Positions 35,488 through 45,307 of a DNA stretch of 64,000 nt are shown here, one piece after another. The position numbers and the translations under genes were made by a program. The notes under the pieces were generated by a model. The model did no database searches. It saw nothing but the letters and a program-made list of their open reading frames with translations, and had not been told where the DNA came from. Position 1 is the first letter of the stretch, and each line of letters opens with the position of its first letter. Where the stretch lies: the NCBI GenBank assembly GCA_026119935.1, contig JALRMH010000032.1, forward strand, positions 1 to 64,000, read 5' to 3'. This DNA comes from Endothia cerciana (taxonomy: Eukaryota; Ascomycota; Sordariomycetes; Diaporthales; Cryphonectriaceae).

Positions 35488-36667
35488 TTACGGGCCTTTG
35501 CACGCACACCTCAGATTCATCATGAGGTCCCGATATGATGACCATTTCGACAGGTACCACCCCCCCCCCGGAAGAACAGCTCGCTCATTAATAACCGCAC
35601 TGCTCTCACCAGCCGGAAGTTCTCTCTGGTACGGCACACTCCCAACTTTGATACAATCTGAGAGAATAGGATCATATTTCCAAACCTTCAAAGGCCCATC
35701 AAAACTGTAACGGACAGGTCCATTAACTAACGCTCACGAGCAGCTTGACATACCAAGCCCAGCGTCTCTGTCAGGCTCTTGTTCCGTCCTGTTCTTAGGC
35801 CACTCATCAGCAGTTGTGTCAGGGCTGAGATGCTCTACTTCCACGCGAGATCGAAATGGAACACTCGGTTCCAACGACCCGTGAGGTACTCTTCTGCCTC
35901 AGCCTGTTCGCCAGGTTCATCCTGCACACTCTGCCGAGGGGTTTCGCGCACGAGTTTGGCCAGCCCTGAGATGGCATTAATTTTGTCTTTTCGCCGTGAT
36001 ACCGAGCGTTTAATTACTCTTGCACAATGTCTCTCCATCGTTGATAAGCTCTCAAGGCGTAATCCGGCTCTCCCTCCCTCCCATCTCCGTGATATTGCTG
36101 CCGCTACATCATTGCGGGTAGCAGTTTCAAAGACTTTACTTCAGCCTTCAGGAGGTTTTTCTTGAAGTATGTTATCAGTTATGCAAATTTAAAAGGTTGT
36201 GCCTTCTACAGGATGTGACTGCATTCGCATATCTTACGCCAGAGATATTCCCAGGTTATTTCGTCCCTGCTAAAGCACAAGGGCCGGCTCGGTAGCAGGA
36301 TTTCTTATAAACACTAATCCCGTTTGTCGAGTGAGCATTGCTTGTTCAGGTTACTCTCCTCTTGAGCTATAAGTCGAATGAAAATCTCCAGTGGTTCTTT
36401 GTCTTTCACAAGGGAAAGGTCGGCGACGAAGCGGTGCTGCCACTCAGGATGACCATGGCGCTGCTTGTCTAGGAATCGTGATTTGCAACTCGCAGACTCG
36501 AGGGCCGCTATGGTAAGGAGAGAATAGAGATAGATTTGGTCCATCTGTGATGCGTCCTCTAGCCAAACCACTGGATCATCCTGCGTAATGCATAAATGAT
36601 GAATCCACAGATTGGGAATTGTTAGGCTACGGCATACAGTAACTGGATCCCGAATTCTGGGAGGCAT
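35488..36667 (-). pseudogene. HET (heterokaryon incompatibility) domain protein, truncated
   Basis: The minus strand starts at MPPRIRDPVTVCRSLTIPNL and continues WIHHLCITQDDPVVWLEDAS, QMDQIYLYSLLTIAALES, an unmistakable HET-domain core (consensus LPxTIxDAIxVTRxLGxRYLWIDxLCIxQD, then MxxIYxxAxLTIxA). Further down, in another frame, DKINAISGLAKLV and HFDLAWK match the region after the HET domain, and a C-terminal piece lies at 35,488-35,691. Upstream of 36,667 the N-terminal half of the domain is missing and AT-rich sequence begins. Frameshifts and stops separate the pieces. HET proteins trigger allorecognition cell death on fusion of unlike hyphae; this copy cannot. Confidence 0.7.
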
Positions 36668-36831
36668 CTTGAAGGAGGGGATCAGTTTGCAATTACTCAG
36701 CAGTGTTTATTACACTCTGAACGAAATTTATTTAATAAATAAAAATTTTTATTTTTTATATATTTACCTTTTTAAGTTACCTTACTTGTTTTACTCAGCT
36801 ACTCAAGTAATTTAAAATATACAGCTGTCAC

Positions 36832-36890
36832 GACAACGGCGCTAGTGGCCTACGGCGCTAGCGGACAACGGCGCTAGCGGCGCACGGGCC
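36832..36890. repeat. Short GC-rich direct repeats (GGCGCTAGYGG)
   Basis: The word GGCGCTAGTGG/GGCGCTAGCGG occurs three times at about 36,838, 36,854 and 36,871, each with a CAACGG or CTACGG lead. It stands out sharply from the AT-rich flank. It may be an end of a transposon whose coding tail lies at 37.1-37.55 kb. Confidence 0.7.
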
Positions 36891-37029
36891 ATTCCCCTTC
36901 AAATAGCCAGCGAGTCGGCACACTGGTTCTTTCCACACTGCAAGAATCAGTCTCTGTACCAACAGACACCCAGCAGCCATCAATCAGACAGCCTGTTCTC
37001 GCTATATCATTGTGACTCTGCCGGGCTTA

Positions 37030-37552
37030 TGTGATAGGTGTTCTGACATATAGCTTTTAAAGCCCTCTAAAGCGCTTTTAAGTCCTCTTCTCCTTGAAAA
37101 TAGTCAACTAGGCACTCAGATCTAGCTAAATTCAAGCTTAATATAATCAACAGCGCCTAAGCTTTCCTAGAAAGCTTCCTCAAGCCAGCCAGTTATTTTT
37201 CCAACTCCTTGAAAAGCTAGACAGCTATATCATCAGCTACAGGAGAATCAGCACCATCTTTCAACAGACTCAGGCTGCCGTATACTATCTAGGAAGATAA
37301 AAAAGGCATATGATGAAAGAGACCTTAAATTCGCTAAGGAATTAGAGGAAAATAAAGCGTTAAAGAGGCAGATTAAGGCTTAGAGGCCTAGTAAAAGAAG
37401 AAAGGTCGATGTGAGCCCGAATTCGAAGTTTGCAGGGATTAAAGCTATATAGAGGGCTCAAAATGCAGTCAATCGACATAAAGATAGTCTGAATAAAGAG
37501 AGCGATGTCGAATTACCTACTGATGAGGAGGATTGCATCGTGGTGGGTGAAT
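37030..37552 (+). pseudogene. Pogo/Fot1-type transposase C-terminal remnant
   Basis: The + strand, with TAG codons at apparent Gln positions, reads LLKPSKALLSPLL near 37,060, then AYDERDLKFAKELEENKALK and PSKRRKVDVSPNSKF, ending in an acidic ESDVELPTDEEDCIVVGE before TAG. That layout (linker, coiled coil, basic patch, acidic tail) is the C-terminal region of fungal Pogo/Fot1 (DDE_1) transposases. The DDE domain itself is absent. Confidence 0.45.
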
Positions 37553-37593
37553 AGGATAGAAAAGTAGTTAATATATATATATGTGTGTATATG

Positions 37594-37650
37594 TGGTGAG
37601 GACGGCCGGGGTGGCCGAAAACCCCGGGTGGCCGAAAACGCCCCCCCTCT
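37594..37650. repeat. GC-rich tandem pair downstream of Pogo remnant
   Basis: Two adjacent 17-bp copies, GGTGGCCGAAAACCCCG at 37,610-37,626 and GGTGGCCGAAAACGCCC at 37,627-37,643, following a TA/TG microsatellite (37,570-37,594). Likely the terminal region of the Pogo-like element; I could not find a matching inverted copy. Confidence 0.6.
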
Positions 37651-37869
37651 GACTTAATGCTATTGTTGAAATGCAATGATGGCGATGGGGTTGGAAACTA
37701 TATAAGTTATAATTGAACAGCCATCTCTGGCTTGACCTCGCTCTCTATGCTCACGACAAGTCCTCTTCAAACACCACCTGAAGCGTCTGCTCGTATTATC
37801 TGGTCTCCAACTGCCCATCATGAGTCCTTTGTGTCTTGACACTTCCAAACCCATCATCTTCATTTTATT

Positions 37870-39049
37870 TTTTGCGGAAGCAACAAAGCGCAACAATACC
37901 CAGTTGACGTTTCACCCAAGGCTAGTCAAGGGGTTTCCCAACCTGACGAGTTCACGTGTTATTCTCTTCCGTTTGGGGTCTCAGGCTTCCTCGTCCATCT
38001 GGTCACTTACTATTCTTTGATCATGGTCCATGGTTTCAAAAGGGTACCTCTGTTACCATGGAGGAGACTGGTAAAGAATAAGGGCTGGCCCACCAGGCTG
38101 GACAAAGCACTTGAGATTGTACAATTTCTCCTCGGCCTGGCGTCACCAATGAAAACGATGATCCAATGTCCTCCAAAAGCGTGGTCAGTATGGTTTCATC
38201 TCTTCTTTATCCTTTCCTGCCCAGTGTGTCTCTTGTGTTGGTCATGTGTCAAGTATTCAGACTGTCTGATCACATCAATTAACACGGTGATTGCCTCTAT
38301 CGTTTAACAGGCAACTTTATTTGATCGCCACAATGACACTCATCTTGCCTGTGGCAAACCTGCCCATCCGCCTACCCGACTGCATCCCGATTTTACTCTA
38401 TATTATCGAAATCATCTTGAACACAACCGGTGTTCTGGCATTAACAATCAGGCAGTTCGACAACGATACGAGCATATCTATCATCACCGGAGCGTTCGTA
38501 GGCATTGCTGTTCTCGCTCTGTCCCCCACGCTTGCATGGTAGTGTCGGTACGACCGCAGACGACGTACAAGACGGCCCAATACAAGCTATGATTCCTCTC
38601 CACAAGAGGAATTGTGTGGTCTTTCTACCCAACAGTCTGCGGCTGAGCTGAAGAGCAACAGCCCAGGCTTGTCTCCTTCACAAAAGGATTCCTGGAGACT
38701 GGTGGAGATAGATTTTCGGGGTATCCAACAACCTGTGGATGAGCTGAAGAGCAATTGCCCAGGCTTGTATACTTCAAAAAAGGAGTCATGGAACTTGATG
38801 CAGATAGATTCGTGGGTTAAGCTGATTTTCTTTATGTTATTTGTCTTCACTATTTGTTGTGGTCTATATAGCGACTGGGTCATCGCTGTTGCAATGGGCC
38901 CCGATTGGGTTGGAGTTTCAATTTGGCATGAGGCAGTGGATGATGTGACACAGACAGGAACGATCAAGTCATGTCAAGCATTGTGGGTGGTTCACATTAT
39001 TAGCCAATTGCTTTCTATTCTGTACGAATTGTTTCAGAGTGCTTTTTAG
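37870..39049 (+). pseudogene. Multi-pass membrane protein gene interrupted by one TAG
   Basis: A coding path runs FTCYSLPFGVSGFLVHLVTY (about 37,950-38,010) through VPLLPWRRL to GCGTG at 38,184, then an intron (donor GTCAGT, acceptor TTTAACAG near 38,310), then YLIATMTLILPVANLPIRL and on to 39,049. A single TAG at 38,540-38,542 follows SPTLAW; beyond it the same frame continues (CRYDRRRRTRRPN). Hydrophobic spans are evident at 38,330-38,400, 38,480-38,530, 38,815-38,900 and 38,970-39,040. An internal duplication of about 30 residues occupies 38,625-38,810 (ELKSNSPGLSPSQKDSW and ELKSNCPGLYTSKKESW). I recognise the type as a fungal membrane protein but no named family. The TAG may be a nonsense mutation of Trp or Gln; I cannot exclude an unseen intron. 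Confidence 0.5.
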
Positions 39050-39869
39050 AATCTATCTTATCCACTTACTTTTGAATAAATTACAATTGAAGAGGGAATA
39101 TCCAAGCTTGGATAATGTTTCTGGTGTCGAACTTAAAACTACCAAATAGACTAGTACTGCTCCCGTAAACGCGTATACAGTTGCGGAGCAGCGGTATCTA
39201 GAAATTTTGGCATGAGCGATGCAAACTGTAAAAAGGGCAATGTAGAGCAAAGTTTAAAATGGGAATAGTAACGCTGGTTACTGAAACAGAAACGGATGCA
39301 GGTCAGTTGTCTCTGCGCCTTCGGCTGTAGCTCGAGAGCTATGGGAAGTGCAACGCATTTTTTGGAAATACAGTGCTTGATTTGAATATACAGTATCAGC
39401 CAATAGGATCCACAAACTAGAGGCATGTAGAGAGGTTGCTAATGATTTTCCATGCTCAAAATTCCGAAGATGTGCTTCGAGACGCTGGGTTGCGGACGTA
39501 TTTGGTCTCGTTCTTGGCAAGTCAGGGTGCGATAACCAGTGCAACAAGGATTACCTAACTTTCATTAATTACACCTCCTTCAACTTGTAAAAATATTAGT
39601 TGCAAATACTGAAAGATGCCCAAGGTATGACTATTTGTCTCACTAGTGTCTATTGAATTATGCCGTGACTGAAACGACGAGGAGCTGAGGCACTATCAAG
39701 GTTCAACTATCTCTCACCGAGTATGTAGAGAAAGCACCGCCGACGTGGGGAAAAAACAGGGCAATGCGATGATATCAGAAGATGAGTTATTACCAACTAA
39801 AGAGTAAAAACAGTCCGGAGTAGGTACAATTTGACTAAACAATAAAACTCGTCCCTGCCAAAGGCACTG
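39050..39869. other. Intergenic, no supported gene
   Basis: Minus frames of 65-91 codons (for example 39,278-39,547) have no recognisable domain. It holds the 3' flank of the Rieske gene. Confidence 0.4.
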
Positions 39870-41489
39870 CTAATGCTCGACAGGTGGTAAGTTTACTTTT
39901 GCCGGCCCTTGAACACATACACCACTCTCCGAAAACCTACTACCATGGATAGGGCAATCAAACGATTTCTCCACTTGATTCCAGCACACGACACCTTTCA
40001 TATGAGGGCATAAAGCAGACATCTTGACCACTTTACCATCTTCATCCTTGTAAACTGCAATCGGCTTCGACGTTTTTGGGTTCAAAACACCGCCTGAGTC
40101 CGGTACTAGATCCTCAATGTCCCGTATATCCGACTGAAGTAGACGCTTGTACTGCGTGTTGATTTGTATGTCGTGCTTGATTGTCTCCAGAGCGGACTTG
40201 GCGACAGAACCAAGTCGCTTCGGATTGTACAGCTTAGACCACGAGTTGTCGACTCCGTCGATCTCGTCGGCAATAAGACGTCCAGCTAATACAGCGTGAG
40301 TGAGGCCGTTACCAGAGTCTCCTGTCACGATGAAGACCCTCTCACTGCCTTGGTTCTTGCCAATGTACGCCATGTAATCGACTGGCTCCTGGATTTGCCC
40401 ACTCCACTTGTAGTCCACAGCCTTAGCTGTAGTGAAGCGCTCCCGCACCCACGTCTCCAACTCCTCAAAGCGCCCTGCAGGCGATTCTTGTCCCACGGCA
40501 TGGTCGCAGCCTCCCATAAGCATGTAGTCGTCTTCGTCATCGCAGGCGGTCAAGCGTACGTATTTGTATTCCTCAGCACTATCGTAGATGAAGCAATCTT
40601 CGACAGAGCCTTTAGGGACTCGGATTGCGATGCAGTAAGTCCGTTGATAAGCTAGCTGGGCGATGACACTGAGCTTCTGTAGTGGTATATTTGTGGCCTC
40701 TACTGCGTAGTCGCATTTTATCGTGTGACCAGTTTCGGTCGTCACCTTGGCCGAGTTTGAACCCAGGCCGAGCAAACCCCCGTGGTCCTCACACGAAAGG
40801 ACCCTGGTGTTAGTGTAGCATCGAAAATTGGGCTGAGAGTTGAGCCACCGTAGCACGCCGATTATGTATAGGGTTGGATGGAATGCCGCCTGGCCTTTGA
40901 ACACAATACCACCTCGTTGATCCGGCTTGCCATCCCAGCCCTTGATGGCTAGGTCCTTGAGGAATTCTGCGTCGAGACCAAGTCCATGTGCCAGCTGCGC
41001 TTCGATTCGCAGTTCCTGAATGTCCTTGTCGTGTTTCTCGGAGCCGCGTTCATATTGCGATACTTCATAACCCGGCACAAGTCGGTATTCGCAATCAATG
41101 TTTAGCGCTTTCACAACTTCTCCAACGTGACCGATAGCCCAAGTGTGACTATCTGCGGCGGCCTGGGCACCACCGGTGCCGTGCCTCTGGTTGATCATTG
41201 TGTAGTGGTCATCGAGCGCGTTTGACAGGTGACCGCTTGTGCGGCCAGTCTCGCCAGAGAGGATCTCGCGTGCCTCAACTAGAGCAACATCCTTGCCACG
41301 TGTAACTAGCTCGTGGGCGATCGAGATGCCTGCTATGCCTCCACCGACAATGCACACCTCGGCTCTGGTGTCAGATTTCAATGCGTCAAAAGTCGGTCTG
41401 TCAGCGTACTTGTCCTTGCGAACCCAGACCGGACTCGTGGCCCCGGATGTATTCTGAAACTGCTGAGTCCTGGCTCTTGATGTCGCCAT
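39870..41489 (-). CDS. FAD-dependent oxidoreductase fused to C-terminal Rieske domain
   Basis: Single exon. I prefer the ATG at 41,489 (539 aa, MATSRARTQQ); an upstream in-frame ATG at 41,615 would add 42 residues that are basic and hydroxylated and could be a mitochondrial leader. Near the N-terminus VCIVGGGIAGISIAHEL is the FAD Rossmann motif of the DAO (glycine/D-amino-acid oxidase) fold, followed by GRTSGHLSNALDDHYT. The last ~60 residues form a Rieske [2Fe-2S] site: CPHMKG and CPIHGSRF give the C-x-H...C-x-x-H ligands. The DAO-plus-Rieske fusion is known in bacteria and filamentous fungi; it should oxidise an amine or amino-acid-like substrate and pass electrons to the cluster. Substrate unknown. 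Confidence 0.85.
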   Translation of the reverse strand: MATSRARTQQFQNTSGATSPVWVRKDKYADRPTFDALKSDTRAEVCIVGGGIAGISIAHELVTRGKDVALVEAREILSGETGRTSGHLSNALDDHYTMINQRHGTGGAQAAADSHTWAIGHVGEVVKALNIDCEYRLVPGYEVSQYERGSEKHDKDIQELRIEAQLAHGLGLDAEFLKDLAIKGWDGKPDQRGGIVFKGQAAFHPTLYIIGVLRWLNSQPNFRCYTNTRVLSCEDHGGLLGLGSNSAKVTTETGHTIKCDYAVEATNIPLQKLSVIAQLAYQRTYCIAIRVPKGSVEDCFIYDSAEEYKYVRLTACDDEDDYMLMGGCDHAVGQESPAGRFEELETWVRERFTTAKAVDYKWSGQIQEPVDYMAYIGKNQGSERVFIVTGDSGNGLTHAVLAGRLIADEIDGVDNSWSKLYNPKRLGSVAKSALETIKHDIQINTQYKRLLQSDIRDIEDLVPDSGGVLNPKTSKPIAVYKDEDGKVVKMSALCPHMKGVVCWNQVEKSFDCPIHGSRFSESGVCVQGPAKVNLPPVEH

Positions 41490-42056
41490 TCTAGTGTGCT
41501 GCTTGGGGCGTATAAAGAACTTGGTGGCCCGGGACTGAATCACAAGGTTTGTTGTATGAAAAACGTCTAGTATTAGATGAGGACACTGTCGCCACGTCGC
41601 AGACGGTATGGTCACGGTAGCTCAGGTGGGCAAACTCAGCGACATGCAAATCCGAAGTGGCAGATTGGCCGCACAGGCTACGCAAGGCCCCATTTACTTC
41701 TTCTATACCGCGCAAAGTAATGTCAGTGCTTACCATTGTGCATCAAATCGAGCGTGACTTACAACTCATCAAGGCATCGACGTCATAGATCTCCCGATCC
41801 GTATATACATACCATACCATTTTTTCACCAGGGCATTCTATAGCTCATCATAGAATATGCTGCTGCTACTATATCGTCATATCATCGTCATGTAACGGGC
41901 GGTCTGCACCATTCAAATGGCCCGAGCCGTGAGACCATGAGACCGCATAGGGCCCATTCCCGGAGGATTTCCTCCGGTGCGATACTATTCCTGGACTACA
42001 CTAGTGGAATTTTGATCCGCAAACCAGCTAGTGACCGTCACAAAAATCACAGGCTA

Positions 42057-43297
42057 CTACGCCATAGCCGTACCTAGGCTCATTCCAACGTCAACTGAGA
42101 CTTGAATCTTCTCGTGACTTAGGTCCGAGATGTCCTGGTCAAACCGCATGCGACCATTCGGAAATGCGACTATGATTGACGAGCCGCCAAACTGGAAATA
42201 GCCCAGTTCATCGCCTTTGCGAATTTCGCTTCCCTCCTTTCGCCATTTTTCGTTTATACTGTTTGGATGCGAGTCAGGGCCGAGTTCTTGTAAGAGATAA
42301 TCGCTAATAATACTTACTTCACTGTTCCCACGTTGGTGGCACCAATTGCTACAAATAACACGTCCCCGAACTCTTTGGTCTCGATAACCACATATTCTCT
42401 TTTGTTCCGAGTGAGAATGTCCACGTCGCTGTGCAATGCCACGGGATCGACCTGATAGTAGTCACCGGGGATCCTGCGGAAGAGTTTGATGGCCCCGGTC
42501 ACAGGAGAATGGTACCGATGATAGTCCTGGGGGGACAGCCTGAAACTGGCTATGGCCGCATCACAAAAGCGATGGCCGAGATCCACGTCCATGACCAGAG
42601 TTGCGATGCTAAAGTTCTTGCCCTTTATCCAGAGCTTCCTCGTTTCATCCACGGAGTCATATACGACGACTCTGGAGTCCGCAACCACAACAGCGGTGGA
42701 TGGGTCGTCTGGTTTGGCGATTGGGCGAGAGCCGGGAGCATGCTGTCGGACAAAAAATTCCGCGAAAGAGCGATATTTGTGAATGTCTGATGGCTCAAAT
42801 TCGGCCATGTTGATATGATATGTGTCCACGAAAGCCCTGATCTGATCTCTCGAGCCTGGGCTTGCTTCATCCTCGCCTGCAATATAGGGGTTAAGGATTA
42901 TCCTATTAACCAGCATCGACAACATAACATATCCCTTACCTTCTTTTATGGTCTTATCGTGGATATGCAACCGCATGACATGTGAGGTATCGATCCATTC
43001 TGTCACGGGATTGAAGAGCAGGAGTAACTTGAGCTTTTTAAGCAAAGGTTGCTGCTCACGTTCTAGCTGTCCTGTCTATAGAACCCAATTTTTCTCAGCG
43101 AAAGGAAGGAAAGGGGGACCGGATGATAGGAAGACAATACCTTTCTGTCTAGGGATTTCCAACCATACTCAGAGTTCTGGGCCTAAGGGAGCGTCAGAAT
43201 ATCCTTGCATACTCGAATAGTATAATGCCAAGCGCACCAGGCGAATCCACGACAGAAAGAAGTCGAGGATTCTATGAATAATGTCTGTGATGCCCAT
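42057..43297 (-). CDS. Phosphatidylserine decarboxylase family protein
   Basis: Five exons in phase: 43,238-43,297, 43,141-43,182 (42 nt), 42,940-43,075, 42,318-42,876 and 42,057-42,258, total 332 aa. The 63-nt intron at 42,877-42,939 has no stop and is in frame, so simple ORF calling reads through it. Family marks: KYRSFAEFFVRQHAPGSRPI, ADSRVVVYDSV, KLWIKGKNFSI, RLSPQDYHRYHSPV (catalytic-region His), and near residue 290 FQFGGSSIIVAF. The Gly-Ser bond in GGSS is where family members self-cleave to make the pyruvoyl group. Canonical role: phosphatidylserine to phosphatidylethanolamine plus CO2. The short form, with no C2 domain, is also the type recruited as aromatic amino acid decarboxylases in some fungi, so the substrate is open. 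Confidence 0.85.
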
Positions 43298-45307
43298 GGC
43301 TAACGGTGTTGCGAACGCCTCAGCCCTCTCAATAAAGCTAGGGTGAAACTAGTGTCAGACTCTTCAATCTGCTTTGATCAGCACTGTGCACGCCCAAATC
43401 AGGTTAGCTATTGAACAGGATAACGGTGAAAGATGCCTTCCTTGCCCGTTAAATGCCCAGCGAGACGCTTGGATGACGGGTACAGATGAAGTTGACCGAA
43501 GAATATCGATGAGTGCACTATTATTGCCCTGCTGGACCTGAGAGCGTTGTCTTTATCATTCGGGAACGTAACGCAGTTGATCACTAGCTGCCTCCGGCAT
43601 CAACCCCACTTCCTGGTTAGTCACTATTCCGTCATACACAGCAGGTTATCGTCATGATACGTCACCCGCCCAGCTGTACTTCAAAACTGCACTACATAGT
43701 GGAGTGAACTAGAGACTCGGTTAGTAAATAATTTGTAGCAAGTTAGTCCTACAGTGATGTTGCATAACAACGCTACAATGATGGGCTACTAAGAACTCTA
43801 GGAATGGTGAGGGGTTGATGGTGGGAATTGTGGGTCCATGCCTGAACTCTCGGGGTTCAATTTTCCCAGATGATAACTCGCTTCGGGTACTTATGAGCTG
43901 ACCGATAATAACAGCGTGGCCTCTCGCAAGGTAGCCAAGAGCAATGGCAGGCCAATTAGATGCCAGCAGGAAAGTACATAGATTGGCGGCGATGCTAGCA
44001 AAGGTCGACACGACGAACTACTGATCAGTGCGACTCAGTAGCCTAGTATTAATGGCTCGGACGAGGTTTATAATCCCCTACCAAAGTTGTATAGCAGCAT
44101 CAGGTTTGCCCTGGATGGCTAGCACTTTAAGACATCAGGCAGCAGCTTAAATTTGATAGAACGGAACAGCGCGCTAACAATGCCAAGCATTCTGCAGGCA
44201 TGGCGAAGCCTCCTCTAGATCGGCTGCTCGCCTGTACGCTCATACCGTCGGCCAAGGAGGTTTCCGAGGTCGTTCAAGCACGCTGCCCGGTTAGGATGAT
44301 CGTTAGGGGTCGAACCGACTGCTTGCCTAGCCACCCGAATGGCCTCCTCAAGATCGGCTATCCCTCTTGTCCCCTTATACTGGCTCCTAAGTTTGTTTAA
44401 CTGACAATTGACTGACTTATAGGCTGCTTTAAGTATTGTTACTTATATTTGTAGACTCTTCCTTTCCTCCCGCACCACCTATAGAAGCCACCTCCTCCTG
44501 GTGTATACTACCTTCTCCTATGTCTGGTTCATGGCCTTCATCTTTCATTTCTATGAGTCCTCCTAGTATAGGTGATTGTATATTCTTCCCTTTAGCAATT
44601 ACCATAAAACATACTATCGAGGCATTCAACTCTCTTGCCTCGTAAGCCATCCATTCTATACCTTTACACAGCCTATGCTGACTGGATGTAGCTTCTTTGT
44701 CTTACTCAATATTCTGCTTGAGGTAATATACTACGGTTTGAATGTGGGCTCCCGAGGTGTTGTCGCCAACAATCACAAACAGCGCCTTATAATTGCTTTT
44801 ACCTCAGATACTGGTTCCTATGATACTGTCTAACTATGTCGTTACTTGGCCAAGGAGATTATGCTCGCACGAGATCTGAGTTTCCACCATCCCCGGCTAC
44901 ATATTAACTGCAATGCAAACATTGTCGCTTGATACCTATGCTACTAATGAAGGACGCGGGTCTGCGCAGCGTTTAATTGTTTTTATCGTACGGTATCAAG
45001 ACACCACTCGCTTGTAATATTCGTATAGCGTATGGGATCTTCAGAGGGGATAAACTAGGGATAAACTCATAATAAGTGTAAAAAAAAAAATGCATATGCC
45101 AATGATACTCACGATGGAGCCGAATAAAGATATTGTATTATAATCTATGTGTATTCACTTACTGATTCCAAATCTTTGTTGCACAGACTCATGGCACGTA
45201 ACTGACCGGCCTACTGGTTGACATGGATGTTCTTGGCTTCTCATTATCGACACCTACAGATGTGAGCTAAGGCCATTAGGGTGAGCGGTAATGTGATTTG
45301 AGGGTGT
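43298..45307. other. 2-kb stretch without a supported gene
   Basis: Frames of 66-96 codons at 43,721-44,011 (-), 44,200-44,400 (+) and 44,429-44,650 (-) show no domain and no splice-linked partners. The sequence is of mixed composition with an A run near 45,080. Possibly decayed coding DNA; nothing to name. Confidence 0.4.

Noticed and set aside
43721..44650. Three frames of 66-96 codons as genes
   Set aside because: No recognisable family, no linkage by splice sites, mixed strands.
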